From NCBI GenBank assembly GCA_016223135.1, contig JACRPQ010000015.1, positions 248,001-312,000 of the forward strand: 64,000 nt of DNA. The letters are read 5' to 3'. The notes below the pieces were generated by a model. The model had not been told where the DNA came from. It was given only the letters and a program-made list of their open reading frames with translations, and searched no databases. Positions 25,617-34,378 of this stretch are shown in pieces (the stretch's first letter is position 1; each line of letters opens with the position of its first letter). Both the position numbers and the translations under genes were made by a program. This DNA is from Chloroflexota bacterium. Its GTDB lineage: Bacteria; Chloroflexota; Anaerolineae; Anaerolineales; Villigracilaceae.

Positions 25617-27515
25617 TCACATTATTTCCTTCAAAATTTCTTTCAATTCGGCGCGGCGCTTCTGGTATGCCTCGTCCGAAATCTTTTTGGCGCGGTGCAG
25701 GTCGTCGAGGGCGATGATGGCGTCCATCACATCTTCGGAGGACTCGAATTCCTCCTCGTCGTCTTCTTCCTCTGCCTCCGCCTCATCATCCTCTTCCGTC
25801 CGTTTGCGGTCGCGCAAGTAGAGCCACGCGCCCGCCAGGATGAGCGCCACGCCCAGCCCGCCCGCACCGATGAGCAGGGTGGTGTTGCGTGTGGATGCGG
25901 TATCAGCGCTGGAGGCGGTCTTCGGCGCGCCGGAGAGGGTAAATTCGAGCATGCTGCCTGCCGGCAAGCCGCCTGCTGTGTATGCCTGATAGTTCATCCC
26001 CTGAATGTTCTGGGCGGCGTCTTTCGTGATGCCCTCTCCCTTGACCTCCATGCCTTCCGGCACGAAGATGCGCACGGTATCCACCGCCAGCGCCAGCGGC
26101 TGAGCGAGGGAAATTTCCTTGGCAGGCGTCACCGAGGAGAAGGCGAGCAAGCCATACGGCTGTTCGCTGGGCGGCATGGCAAAGCCATCGGCGGTGCCGA
26201 TGAAGCGGGCGCTGTCCTGCATGGCTTCGTAGCCGAGTCCCTCCGCGCCGATGGGGAACTTCAGGAAGGGAATTTCCTGCTGGGAGCCCATTGAGACCGC
26301 AACGATTTTCTCGCTTGGGTTGCGGAAGGTGTACATCGCAAGGATTTGATACGCCGTCTGGTTTTCCGCACTCAGGAATATATTCAGTTCGTCCAGCGCC
26401 AGCACGGAGGTGTCGTCCGTAACCTCATACAACACCAACGGCGGCAGCTGCACGGAGGTCTGCCCTGCCTGCACGATGGCAAACTCGGAACTCAGTTCGA
26501 TGCCGCCATAGGTCACCTCTGCCAGGAAGATGCGGTTTTCGGGCATTTCCACATTCTCGAAGGCAAACGTACCGTCGGATGCCACCGTGCCTTCGAGGGT
26601 GATCACTTCTTGGGTGCCGGCGTTGGGATTGGCGAAATCGTGTTCGTAGCCGCGCAGGGTGACGGTCATGCCTTCGGGGAGGTCGGCGCCGGTGCGGTTC
26701 TCGATGGAGCCGCTGACTGTGCCAAAACCTTCGATGACGACGGGCGTCGCTTCGGGCGTGACTGGAGCCTGGTCGGTCCCTTCGGGCGTTCCCTCGGCTG
26801 AGGGCGTACCTGCCTCAGCGGCGGCGAGAGTCAGGGTGGGCGGGACAGGCGTCGGCGCGGTTTGAACCGTCTGCGTCTGGGTGGTGTAAGTCAGCGAGCG
26901 GAGGTATTCCGCCACCGCCCACATTTCTTCATCGGAGAGATTTTCCCCAAAGGCGGGAATCTGCTCGTTGCCCAGCCGCACGATGCGCGCCAGCGCCACC
27001 GTGCTTAAGCCAGCCATGCGCGCCGGGTCTTTGAAGTAGTCGAGGGAGCAGTCGGCGCAGTTGGCTTCAAAGAGTTCTTTGCCTTTGGCAATTTCCTCTT
27101 CGGATGTGTGCATGGTCATGATGTAGGCGACCACGTCCCAGCGTTCCTGATCGTTGAGGCTGGTGAAGGGCGGCATGAAGCGTTCGAGCCGTCCGCGCGT
27201 GACGACGGTGTACCAGGCGGCGGGCGAGGCGGGGCGGGCAACTTCGGGCAGCGCAAAGGCAGGGACGGTGACGCCCAGTTGTATGCCGGAGGGACCATCG
27301 CCCATGCCGGTGGCGCCGTGACAGGCGGCACATTTTTCCATGTAGATGGCGGCGCCGTTGGCAGCGTTGGGCGTCTGCGGCGGGACGAGCACCAGCGTGG
27401 GCATGGGAGTCGGCGGGATGTAGCCGGGCGGCGGCGTCACGTCCTCGGCGAGGCTCATGTTGCAGGCGGCAAGGAGCGTGGTGAGCAGAAGAAGGGTGGC
27501 GATGCGTAATTTCAT
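25617..27515 (-). CDS. Cytochrome c lipoprotein with one live and one dead heme domain, within the ccm cluster
   Basis: A 632-aa lipoprotein (lipobox LAAC, Cys18). The first class I cytochrome c domain has CAACH (Cys62, Cys65, His66) and a Met ligand in RFMPP. A second domain (about 140-210) keeps the fold but reads CADCS, with Ser157 for His and IPAFG where MPAFG is expected, so it should not bind heme normally. A Pro/Thr linker, beta-sandwich domains, one C-terminal membrane helix, an acidic stretch and a SHOCT-like terminal helix pair follow. Its place between ccmI and ccmA suggests a role as a maturation substrate or electron donor. Confidence 0.82.
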   Translation of the reverse strand: MKLRIATLLLLTTLLAACNMSLAEDVTPPPGYIPPTPMPTLVLVPPQTPNAANGAAIYMEKCAACHGATGMGDGPSGIQLGVTVPAFALPEVARPASPAAWYTVVTRGRLERFMPPFTSLNDQERWDVVAYIMTMHTSEEEIAKGKELFEANCADCSLDYFKDPARMAGLSTVALARIVRLGNEQIPAFGENLSDEEMWAVAEYLRSLTYTTQTQTVQTAPTPVPPTLTLAAAEAGTPSAEGTPEGTDQAPVTPEATPVVIEGFGTVSGSIENRTGADLPEGMTVTLRGYEHDFANPNAGTQEVITLEGTVASDGTFAFENVEMPENRIFLAEVTYGGIELSSEFAIVQAGQTSVQLPPLVLYEVTDDTSVLALDELNIFLSAENQTAYQILAMYTFRNPSEKIVAVSMGSQQEIPFLKFPIGAEGLGYEAMQDSARFIGTADGFAMPPSEQPYGLLAFSSVTPAKEISLAQPLALAVDTVRIFVPEGMEVKGEGITKDAAQNIQGMNYQAYTAGGLPAGSMLEFTLSGAPKTASSADTASTRNTTLLIGAGGLGVALILAGAWLYLRDRKRTEEDDEAEAEEEDDEEEFESSEDVMDAIIALDDLHRAKKISDEAYQKRRAELKEILKEIM

Positions 27516-27532
27516 GAATGGGTATCCATATT

Positions 27533-27730
27533 AATGTCATCCTGGGCGCAGCGAAGGGTTTCTATAACTGGACTTATGCAAATTGCTTTCCCGTCCGCTA
27601 TCGGCGCCAGTCTTCGCGAATTTTGAACGAGCTAGCGCAGATTAGCGAAGATTGGTGGATAAATTCAGGTTTTGTGTAAGTCAAGCATAAAAACCGCGGA
27701 GATTCTTCGCTTCGCTCAGAATGACAGGTT
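27533..27730. repeat. GTCATTCTGAGCGAAG-type repeat, split by a family E element
   Basis: The left part TGTCATCCTGGGCGCAGCGAA and the right part GAGATTCTTCGCTTCGCTCA with AGAATGACAG are inverted halves of a widespread REP-like sequence. The family E element at 27568-27685 lies between them. Confidence 0.6.
27568..27685 (-). mobile_element. Family E element, copy 2
   Basis: 118 bp starting CTGGACTTATGCAAATTG and ending TTTTGTGTAAGTCAAG; the ends are inverted repeats. It matches the element at 55690 in reverse complement. The flanks TATAA and CATAA are a probable, slightly decayed 5-bp target duplication. Confidence 0.7.
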
Positions 27731-28260
27731 TAACTCAGCGACTTTCCGCACGAGGGACAGAATTTATCGGAGGCAAGCACGGGCTTACCGCACTTGGGGC
27801 AGAAGCCTGCAGATTTGGTTTTGCGGGCTTTGCGGCGGGCGGCAATCAGCGATTCGAGGTCGTCGTCCGTGAGTTCACGGGGTTGGGCAGATGCGTCGGC
27901 GCGGCGGGCGGCAACAGCTTTTTCGATGCGCGCTTCAACATCCGTCTCTCCTCTCCCATTGGAAGAGGGAGCGGAGGTAAGGGCAGAGAACGAATCGATT
28001 TTCCGCAGGATGTCTGCGCCTTTTTGCAGCAGGGCGGCGCGCTGGAGGGGGTAATCTTCTTCGGGGATTTTGCCCAGTTTGAAATCGAAGTCCAGTTCCT
28101 GCAGGGCGTTGACCACACGGTCGCGCTCGGCGAGCAGGGAGGAAAGTTCGTGTTCTTCCACCGTGACGCGGCGTCCGTGTCCTTCGAGCAGGGGGGAATA
28201 CAAATACAAACCGACGAGGATGGCAATTCCGGAGGTGAGTAAAATGGCGGCGATTTCCAT
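27730..28260 (-). CDS. CcmI-like protein with C-terminal zinc ribbon
   Basis: A 176-aa protein with one N-terminal helix (residues 4-22), then a coiled region LLAERDRVVNALQELDFDFKLGKI that matches the conserved N-terminus of CcmI/CycH, the apocytochrome chaperone. In place of the TPR domain of proteobacterial CcmI it ends in a zinc ribbon, CPKCGKPVLASDKFCPSCGK. It lies seven bases after ccmG in the same operon. Whether it performs the CcmI chaperone role is an inference from position and the first 80 residues. Confidence 0.75.
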   Translation of the reverse strand: MEIAAILLTSGIAILVGLYLYSPLLEGHGRRVTVEEHELSSLLAERDRVVNALQELDFDFKLGKIPEEDYPLQRAALLQKGADILRKIDSFSALTSAPSSNGRGETDVEARIEKAVAARRADASAQPRELTDDDLESLIAARRKARKTKSAGFCPKCGKPVLASDKFCPSCGKSLS

Positions 28261-28267
28261 GCGTCCT

Positions 28268-28852
28268 CTATTCGGAGAGCAGCGGGTCTATGATGTTTTG
28301 GATTTGTTGGAGCGAGGTGAACGGTCCCACCTGCACATAGCGCAGGACGCCTTCGCGGTCAATGAAGTAAGTCTCCGGCACACCCTTGATGCGGAAGTAT
28401 TGCGAGATGCGCGTGGCGAGGTCGGGTCCGTTGGGGAAGGTGATGCCGAACTTTTTCAGATACACGCGCGCTTGGGGTTCGGTATCCACGTAATCCACGC
28501 CGAGGAAAACCACCTCACCGGTTGGCTCATACTGTTCCCAGGCGCTCTGCAATTCGGCGGCTTCCTGCTCGCACGGCTTGCACCACGAAGCCCAGAAGTT
28601 GATGACCACTATCTTACCGCGCAACTCCGAAAGTTTCACCTCGCTGGCGCCCTGGTATTCGTAGCCGCTATACAAGGGCAGGGTGAAATCGTCCACGGCA
28701 TGACCCGGCTGGATGGTTCCCTGCTGAGCGCGGTTCAGTCCCATTGCCACGATACCCAGCAGCCCCGCCAGAAACACCCAAATGATGACCTGTACCCAAA
28801 GGGGGACGCCTTTTCGCGCGGGCGCGATATTGGTTGATTCTGTCATCTGCAT
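28268..28852 (-). CDS. ccmG: Thiol:disulfide interchange protein CcmG/ResA-like
   Basis: A membrane-anchored thioredoxin-fold protein that keeps apocytochrome c cysteines reduced for heme ligation. 194 aa: one N-terminal helix (about residues 17-38), then the thioredoxin domain with WASWCKPCEQE (CKPC active site), GVDYVDTEPQAR, and the cis-Pro region IKGVPETYFID. It overlaps the ccmH stop by one base (TAATG), so co-translation is likely. ResA and CcmG are hard to separate by sequence; context favours CcmG. Confidence 0.9.
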   Translation of the reverse strand: MQMTESTNIAPARKGVPLWVQVIIWVFLAGLLGIVAMGLNRAQQGTIQPGHAVDDFTLPLYSGYEYQGASEVKLSELRGKIVVINFWASWCKPCEQEAAELQSAWEQYEPTGEVVFLGVDYVDTEPQARVYLKKFGITFPNGPDLATRISQYFRIKGVPETYFIDREGVLRYVQVGPFTSLQQIQNIIDPLLSE

Positions 28853-29352
28853 TACTTCCTTTTCTTCAATTCTTCTTCCATGCGGCGGATGTACTCATCC
28901 TGCGGGAACGCCTCCGCATCTTCCGTCGGGACGGCGGATTCGACCGCCAGCGGCTTGAGCCACATACGGAAGCCTCTAAAGAGCAGGAACGCGCCTGCCA
29001 GGAAGGCGAGCGCCGGCACGAGGTACGAAGCGAGGCGGTTGGGCGGCTCGCTCAGCACGCGTGCGCCGTAATACGTCACAAAGTATTGCTTGATTTCCTC
29101 TTCGCTCTTTCCCTCCGCCAACTGCTGACGGATCAATTCGCGCCACTGGCGGCACGCCTCGGTCGGACACACGTCCAGCGGGGTGCTTTCGCACACGGGG
29201 CAGTACAGATCCTTGGCGATTTTGTTCACCTCATCGTCGGTGGGCATGTCGTCCTGTGCGAGGGCGGTCATGACAAAGAGGAGCGAGACCGCCAGCGCAG
29301 CAAGGAGCGCCAATGGCAATGCGTAATTTCGTAATTTTGCTCTGTTCAACAT
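28852..29352 (-). CDS. ccmH: Cytochrome c maturation protein CcmH
   Basis: A 166-aa exported redox protein that handles apocytochrome thiols together with CcmG and CcmF. A signal-anchor (about residues 10-30) is followed by the CcmH helical domain, with LYCPVCESTPLDVCPTEAC in place of the usual LRCxxC region, so two more Cys than normal, then EEIKQYFVTYYGARVL and a second helix with LVPALAFLAGAFLLF. The start at 29352 has GAGAGA upstream; in-frame Met codons at 29364 and 29388 are alternatives. Confidence 0.88.
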   Translation of the reverse strand: MLNRAKLRNYALPLALLAALAVSLLFVMTALAQDDMPTDDEVNKIAKDLYCPVCESTPLDVCPTEACRQWRELIRQQLAEGKSEEEIKQYFVTYYGARVLSEPPNRLASYLVPALAFLAGAFLLFRGFRMWLKPLAVESAVPTEDAEAFPQDEYIRRMEEELKKRK

Positions 29353-29402
29353 GTCGTCTCTCATCAATTCCCATTCACTATTCACCACTTACCAACCGCC
29401 AC

Positions 29403-31469
29403 CTAATCCGCCGCGCTGGCTTGGTGAGCGCGCTTCCCCGTGCGGACGGTCACGCGCTCCGCGTCCCTCTCGGGCCAGGCGGCAATGAGCACGCCCACAA
29501 AGAAGAGCAGGCTTCCCAGCCACAGCCAGTTGACCAGCGGGTTGACGAAGATTTTGAAGGTGGTGCTTTCCTGGTTGATGGGTTCCCAGTCAATCAGCAG
29601 AACGTACACCTCATCCTTGAGCGAAGCCAGTTGACCGGGGATGGTCATGGGCTGCTGGGTGTCGAAGTAGAAGTCCTTGCGCGGGTGCAGGTTGCCGAGC
29701 AGGTTGCCGTTGGCGTCGTACACTTCGACGACGGCGCGCGTATAGTTGACGCCCGCGCCGGGGTTATCCCACGATGCGACTTCCTTGTACTTGATGGTGT
29801 AACCGGAAAGTTCCAGCGAATCGCCGATGGCAATGGTCCCCTGTGTTTCCACCTGGAAGAGTTCGATGCCGAGAATGCCGATTGCCATCAGCATCATACT
29901 GATGTGAATGATGTATCCGCCATAGCGGCGGCGGTTGCGCCCGGTCAGGTTCCAGAAGGCAAGGAAGATATTCTCACCCTGGCTGCGCTGACGCGCCAGC
30001 GCGCCGCGTCCATACTCGTAGAGCGTGACAAGGATGACCAGCGCGATGAGGAAGAAGCCAACCAGCGCAATGACGTTTTGCGTGTAGGTGAAGGCGAGAA
30101 TGGCAGTGATAATCCCTGCGCCGACGGCCGGTTTCCAAATGGCGCGCCCCAGCGTCTTGAGGGTGGAGTGCCCCCAGGCGGAGAGCGGCGCGATGCCCAT
30201 CAGCAGCAGGAGGGCGGCAAACAGCGGGGATGTGGCGCGCTCATAGAACGGCGGTCCCACGGTCACTTTTTGACCGGTGAATAGTTCCGAAATCAGCGGG
30301 TAGATGACGCCCCAGAAGCAAATCACCAGGATGCCCATGAACAGCAGATTGTTGAACAGGAACAGCGCCTCGCGCGAGAGCATGGAGGTCATCTTCGTTT
30401 CGGACTTGAGCATGTCCCAGCGATAGAGGATGAGTCCAGCCGAAGTAATCAGCGTAATGCCGATGAAGGCGAAGAACGCCGGCCCGATGGCGCTCTGAGC
30501 AAAGGAATGCACGGAAGAAAGCACGCCGGAGCGCGTCAGGAACGTGCCGAAGATGACCAGGTCGTAGGTCAGGACGATGAGCAGCATGTTCCAGTATTTG
30601 AACAAGCCGCGCTTTTCCTGAATCATGACCGAGTGCAGAAAGGCGGTGCCGGTCAGCCAGGGCATAAACGCCGCAATCTCGACCGGGTCCCAGCCCCAGT
30701 AACCGCCCCAGCCCAGCACGTCGTATGCCCAGCGTCCGCCCAGCACAAGACCGGCGGAGAGGAACAGCCACGCCCACAACGTCCAGCGGCGGGTGATGCG
30801 AATCCAGCGGTCATCGGTGCGTCCGGTAATCAGCGCCGCCATGGCGAAGGCGTAGGGGATGACGAAGGAGACAAAGCCGAGATACAGCATGGGGGGGTGG
30901 ATGATCATGCCCGGGTGGCGCAGAAGCGGGTTCAAGCCGCGCCCGTCGGAGGGGGTGAAGAGGATGCTGTTCGCCGGCTGAATGGTGTAGGCGGCAATAT
31001 TTCCGTTGAAAGTCTGGTAGAGTTTGGCAAACGGATTCTCAAAGAAGACGTTCATGCCGATGAAGAACGCCATCGTCACGCCGCCCACCGCGATGACCCA
31101 GGGCAGGAACTCGCGGTCACGGTCCCATTTGCGCAGGGTGACCAGCGAGGTGAACGCCGCCATCAGCCACGACCAGAACAACAGCGACCCCGCCTGCCCG
31201 CCCCACCAGGCGGTCACTTTGAGGTAAAGGGGCATCGAGCGGCTGGTCACTTCGTACACAAACTGCACCTCGTAATGATCATTGACCAGCAGGTATATCA
31301 ACATACCTGCGGCGAGCGTGAGCAGGGGCCACGTCAGCAGCATGGCGCGGCGGGCGCTTTCCACCAGAGGGGGATTCTTCTTCAACTCGCCGTAAACCGC
31401 CGCGTACACGCTGTAGAGCGCCGTTAAAAACGCTACGACTAAAACGCCATATCCGAAATCTGCAATCAT
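29403..31469 (-). CDS. ccmF: Heme lyase subunit CcmF
   Basis: The heme ligation protein of System I, 688 aa with about fifteen membrane helices. The WWD-type motif WGGYWGWDPVE sits near residue 250, and flanking conserved His occur in HPPMLYLGF and FLHSVMIQEKR. CcmF accepts heme from CcmE and, with CcmH/CcmI, attaches it to CxxCH motifs. The length is normal. It is separated from ccmE by 58 bp that contain a strong hairpin, so its level relative to ccmE may be tuned there. Confidence 0.95.
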   Translation of the reverse strand: MIADFGYGVLVVAFLTALYSVYAAVYGELKKNPPLVESARRAMLLTWPLLTLAAGMLIYLLVNDHYEVQFVYEVTSRSMPLYLKVTAWWGGQAGSLLFWSWLMAAFTSLVTLRKWDRDREFLPWVIAVGGVTMAFFIGMNVFFENPFAKLYQTFNGNIAAYTIQPANSILFTPSDGRGLNPLLRHPGMIIHPPMLYLGFVSFVIPYAFAMAALITGRTDDRWIRITRRWTLWAWLFLSAGLVLGGRWAYDVLGWGGYWGWDPVEIAAFMPWLTGTAFLHSVMIQEKRGLFKYWNMLLIVLTYDLVIFGTFLTRSGVLSSVHSFAQSAIGPAFFAFIGITLITSAGLILYRWDMLKSETKMTSMLSREALFLFNNLLFMGILVICFWGVIYPLISELFTGQKVTVGPPFYERATSPLFAALLLLMGIAPLSAWGHSTLKTLGRAIWKPAVGAGIITAILAFTYTQNVIALVGFFLIALVILVTLYEYGRGALARQRSQGENIFLAFWNLTGRNRRRYGGYIIHISMMLMAIGILGIELFQVETQGTIAIGDSLELSGYTIKYKEVASWDNPGAGVNYTRAVVEVYDANGNLLGNLHPRKDFYFDTQQPMTIPGQLASLKDEVYVLLIDWEPINQESTTFKIFVNPLVNWLWLGSLLFFVGVLIAAWPERDAERVTVRTGKRAHQASAAD

Positions 31470-31488
31470 AAAGTCTCCCGTCGAATGA

Positions 31489-31521
31489 AAACCCTAAAGG
31501 TTTCCACGACCTTTAGGGTTT
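31489..31521 (-). promoter_or_regulatory. Hairpin between ccmE and ccmF
   Basis: Perfect 13-bp arms AAACCCTAAAGGT and ACCTTTAGGGTTT with a 7-nt loop, inside the operon. The arms equal those inside family C elements. It may be an attenuator or mRNA-stability hairpin. Confidence 0.6.
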
Positions 31522-31527
31522 GTTGAT

Positions 31528-32010
31528 CTACTTGCTTGCCGCCTGCTCCGGCACAGCCTCTTCGTATTTGGTCGGGCATTTGAGCAGGAGTTCATCGGCG
31601 TAGAAGATGCCGTCCTCGCCAAGTTTGCCTGTCACGATTGCCTGCGCTTCATGGCGCAGCAGGTCGGGCTTGGGACCGACATAGACGATCTTGAGCCGTG
31701 AACGAGCCGGGTCGAGCACTGCCTGATGCAGCGCCTCCGCCAAGCCGCCTTCATCTTCGATCAAAGCCTGGTCGCCGGGGACGTGCGCCACCTCGAAGGT
31801 CAGCGTCAGAGTTTGCGGGTCGTATTGAATCGTCTCGCCGATGACCGCTCCGGAAACCCGCAGATTCCTGCCCACAATATCGGACCCTTTTGCCTTGAGT
31901 TCATCCACGGTCAGGAAATATTCTGAAGCCGACACAGTAGATGACCAGATAAGGAAAACCACGGCTGCCAAAATCAACAGGCCGCCGATAACAAACTTAT
32001 TGACTTTCAT
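31528..32010 (-). CDS. ccmE: Heme chaperone CcmE, CxxxY variant
   Basis: CcmE carries heme covalently from CcmC to CcmF. The 160-aa protein has an N-terminal membrane anchor and the OB-fold beta barrel (GRNLRVSGAVIGETIQYD, LTFEVAHVPGD, LKIVYVGPKPDLLR). The heme-binding position reads LLLKCPTKYEE: Cys145 replaces the classical His, with Tyr149 at the normal spacing (CxxxY instead of HxxxY). Such variants are known from archaea and Desulfovibrio. It is the first gene of the minus-strand ccm series and follows a GGAGGCGTTCT ribosome binding site. Confidence 0.92.
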   Translation of the reverse strand: MKVNKFVIGGLLILAAVVFLIWSSTVSASEYFLTVDELKAKGSDIVGRNLRVSGAVIGETIQYDPQTLTLTFEVAHVPGDQALIEDEGGLAEALHQAVLDPARSRLKIVYVGPKPDLLRHEAQAIVTGKLGEDGIFYADELLLKCPTKYEEAVPEQAASK

Positions 32011-32156
32011 AGAACGCCTCCAAGCGTACGGTCATGTGATTGTTAGGACTGTTATGTATTTTCACATGATGAGATTAATTACCTGTGAGAAGGGCTTACG
32101 ATGAATGTCATAAAATCATCCCCCCTTTGGATTTATCAAGCATTACGTTTGAAAAC

Positions 32157-32212
32157 AAAACGGCGGGCGAGCCCGCGCCTTTCCAGACGTTTCGCCCGCC
32201 CGCCGCCGTTTT
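32157..32212 (-). terminator. Terminator of the aldo/keto reductase gene
   Basis: Long GC-rich hairpin with outer arms AAAACGGCGGGCGA and its near mirror ending CCGCCGTTTT, followed on the minus strand by TTTTGTTTTC. It lies 13 bases after the stop codon. Confidence 0.8.
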
Positions 32213-32224
32213 CCGCTTCAAAGC

Positions 32225-33208
32225 CTACTCGTCTTCCTCTTCCTTTTTCCCGCCGAAGATGGCGTCAATGCGCGCCAGAATCTCGGGCGTCAGTTTCGGC
32301 GCAATTTCCGCCGCTTTCATGTTTTCGTGCACCTGCGCCACGCGGCTCGCACCAGTGATGACCGTGCTGACGAACGGATTCTTCAAACACCACGCAATGG
32401 ACAACTGCGCCAGCGTACAGCCCAGTTCCTGGGCAATCGACTCCAGCGCCTGCACCTTTGCCAGCCTGGCTTTATCCGTCAGGCGTTCCTTCAGCCACTC
32501 GTAGCCTTTCAGCGCGGCGCGGCTGTCTTGTGGAATGCCTTTGAGATACTTGCCGCTCAACAGCCCCGAAGCCAGCGGACTCCACGTCGTGGCGCCATAG
32601 CCGTAATCGCGGTAGAAGCGTTCATACTCTCCCGAAAAACGATGGCGCTCGAACAGGTTATAGACCGGCTGTTCCGTCACCGGCTTGTGGAGGTGGTGTC
32701 GTTCCGCAACCTCGATTGCCTGCACAATCTCCGCCGCCGACCACTCCGACGTGCCCCAATACATTGCCTTGCCCCACTCGATGATGTTGTGCATCGCCCA
32801 CACCGTCTCTTCGATGGGGGTGGTATGGTCTGGGCGGTGGCAGTACAACACGTCCACATACTCCAGTCCCAAGCGCTGCAGCGAACCGTTGATGCCCTCG
32901 ATCAGCCGCTTGCGGTTGAGCGTGTTTTTCTCGTTGACGCCGTCGTGCAGACCCCAGTAGATTTTGGTCGTCACCAGATAACTGCCCCTGCGCCACTTCA
33001 ACTTTTTGAGCGCCGACCCCATCACCTCTTCCGATCTGCCTCCTGCATACGCCTCGGCGTTATCGAAAAAATTCACCCCTGCGTCGTATGCCGCCGCCAT
33101 CATCTCTGCCGCCGCATCCACATCTGCCTGGGTGTGAAACGTGACCCATGACCCAAACGACAACTCGCTGACGCGAATCCCCGTCCGCCCCAAATGACGA
33201 TACTCCAT
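32225..33208 (-). CDS. Aldo/keto reductase, Kv-beta-like group
   Basis: An NADPH-dependent oxidoreductase with a TIM barrel, 327 aa. The catalytic tetrad is visible: Asp and Tyr in [18 protein letters not shown], Lys in YLVTTKIYW, His in [12 protein letters not shown]. Cofactor-binding blocks include [11 protein letters not shown] and the C-terminal [15 protein letters not shown]. Closest in feel to the YghZ/Kv-beta subgroup; the natural substrate is unknown. It stands alone, with ribosome binding site GGAGGTAG and its own terminator. Confidence 0.92.
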   Translation of the reverse strand: MEYRHLGRTGIRVSELSFGSWVTFHTQADVDAAAEMMAAAYDAGVNFFDNAEAYAGGRSEEVMGSALKKLKWRRGSYLVTTKIYWGLHDGVNEKNTLNRKRLIEGINGSLQRLGLEYVDVLYCHRPDHTTPIEETVWAMHNIIEWGKAMYWGTSEWSAAEIVQAIEVAERHHLHKPVTEQPVYNLFERHRFSGEYERFYRDYGYGATTWSPLASGLLSGKYLKGIPQDSRAALKGYEWLKERLTDKARLAKVQALESIAQELGCTLAQLSIAWCLKNPFVSTVITGASRVAQVHENMKAAEIAPKLTPEILARIDAIFGGKKEEEDE

Positions 33209-33247
33209 TTTCTACCTCCGTGAATAGATGAGGACCTACGCATAATC

Positions 33248-33294
33248 GGCGTTCTCTAACGCCGCCTGTACCTCCAGCGCGTTAGAGAACGCGC
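33248..33294. repeat. Paired hairpins GGCGTT-CTCT-AACGCC and GCGCGTT-AGAG-AACGCGC
   Basis: Two perfect stem-loops 13 bp apart, with complementary tetraloops CTCT and AGAG. A similar pair occurs at 46193-46245. It lies upstream of the LysM lipoprotein gene and is not coding. Confidence 0.65.
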
Positions 33295-33335
33295 TCTACG
33301 CAGGGTTTTGCGTAAGCCTTGGATGTGGAAACAAT

Positions 33336-33341
33336 TATAAT
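33336..33341 (+). promoter_or_regulatory. -10 box TATAAT of the LysM lipoprotein
   Basis: A perfect TATAAT ends 6 nt before the ATG at 33348, implying a leaderless transcript. Confidence 0.6.
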
Positions 33342-33347
33342 CTTCCC

Positions 33348-34286
33348 ATGCGCCGCTTCCTCCTTATTTCAGCCTTCATCCTTTTGATGATTGCCTGCGC
33401 CCCTCAACCGACGGACTCCATCCCCCAGCCTCCTGACCTCCTCCCCTACCTTACCTCCACCCCCGTCACCCCGCTTCGGACTCCCCCCAGCCTGATCGCC
33501 CCCGAAACGCCTCTCCCCACGCCGACGCCTTTTCCCTACACCGTCCAGCAGGGCGAGACCATCAGCAGCATTGCCCTCAAATTCGGCATATCCGTTGACG
33601 AACTGCTCGCCGCCAACCCGCAGGTGAATCCCAGCATTATGTCCATCGGGACGGTGCTTCAAATCCCCAGCAAACCTCAAAACCTCTCCGGCGAAGCGAC
33701 GCCCAGTCCGGCGCCCTTCACGGTGGAACAAGTGGAATGCTATCCCACTTCCAATCGGGGGATGTGGTGCTTCGTCCTCGCGCACAACGACTCGCCGGAC
33801 TTCATGGAAAACATCAGCGCACAAATAACGCTGGTGGATTCCAATGGAGCGTTGATTGTCACACAAACCGCTCTCCTGCCGCTCAACATTCTGCCGCCAA
33901 ACACCTCTCTGCCGCTGGCGGCGTACTTTCCTCCCGAAATTCCGCTGAATGCCGAGCCGCGCATCCAAGTGCTGACCGCCATCCGCCTGCTGCCCGGCGA
34001 TACACGTTACCTGCCCGCCACGCTCCACGATACGCTTGTGGAGGTGGGGGCAGGCGGGCATTTTGCTCACGTCAGCGGGGAGGTGCGTTTGCCAGCCGAA
34101 TCCATCCCTGCGGCGCAGGTGTGGGTGGCGGCGGTGGCTTATGACGAACAAGGGCGCGTGGTCGGAGTCCGCCGCTGGGAGGGAGGCGGGATTCAGCCAG
34201 GGGGGAGTCTTAGGTTCGAGATGACGGTGGCAAGCCTCGGCGGAGTGGTGAGGCGGGTGGAGTTTGCGGTGGAAGCGCGCCCCTAA
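33348..34286 (+). CDS. LysM-domain lipoprotein
   Basis: A 312-aa exported lipoprotein: hydrophobic N-terminus with lipobox MIAC (Cys17), a Pro/Thr linker, one LysM domain (about residues 64-108: YTVQQGETISSIALKFGISV, then ELLAANP and VLQIP), and a C-terminal beta-rich region of about 170 residues of no recognised family. LysM binds N-acetylglucosamine-containing glycans such as peptidoglycan. No ribosome binding site precedes the ATG, which instead follows a -10 box directly. The role is probably envelope-associated; no catalytic motif is seen. Confidence 0.82.
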   Translation: MRRFLLISAFILLMIACAPQPTDSIPQPPDLLPYLTSTPVTPLRTPPSLIAPETPLPTPTPFPYTVQQGETISSIALKFGISVDELLAANPQVNPSIMSIGTVLQIPSKPQNLSGEATPSPAPFTVEQVECYPTSNRGMWCFVLAHNDSPDFMENISAQITLVDSNGALIVTQTALLPLNILPPNTSLPLAAYFPPEIPLNAEPRIQVLTAIRLLPGDTRYLPATLHDTLVEVGAGGHFAHVSGEVRLPAESIPAAQVWVAAVAYDEQGRVVGVRRWEGGGIQPGGSLRFEMTVASLGGVVRRVEFAVEARP

Positions 34287-34378
34287 CCCCCACCCCCTCC
34301 GTCCCGCCAAGGCGGGACACATCCCCCAACATCCGACTGGGGTTCGTGGGATGTTGGAGGAGGCTGGGTGGGGGCGGT
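34285..34378. terminator. Convergent spacer with stacked hairpins
   Basis: Contains GTCCCGCC-AA-GGCGGGAC (34301-34318) and CCAACATCC/GGGATGTTGG, enclosed by CCCCCACC/GGTGGGGG. It probably separates transcripts of the two convergent genes. Confidence 0.55.

Noticed and set aside
32157-32212. A structured regulatory RNA downstream of the aldo/keto reductase
   Set aside because: The hairpin with a T-rich tail is explained by an intrinsic terminator.
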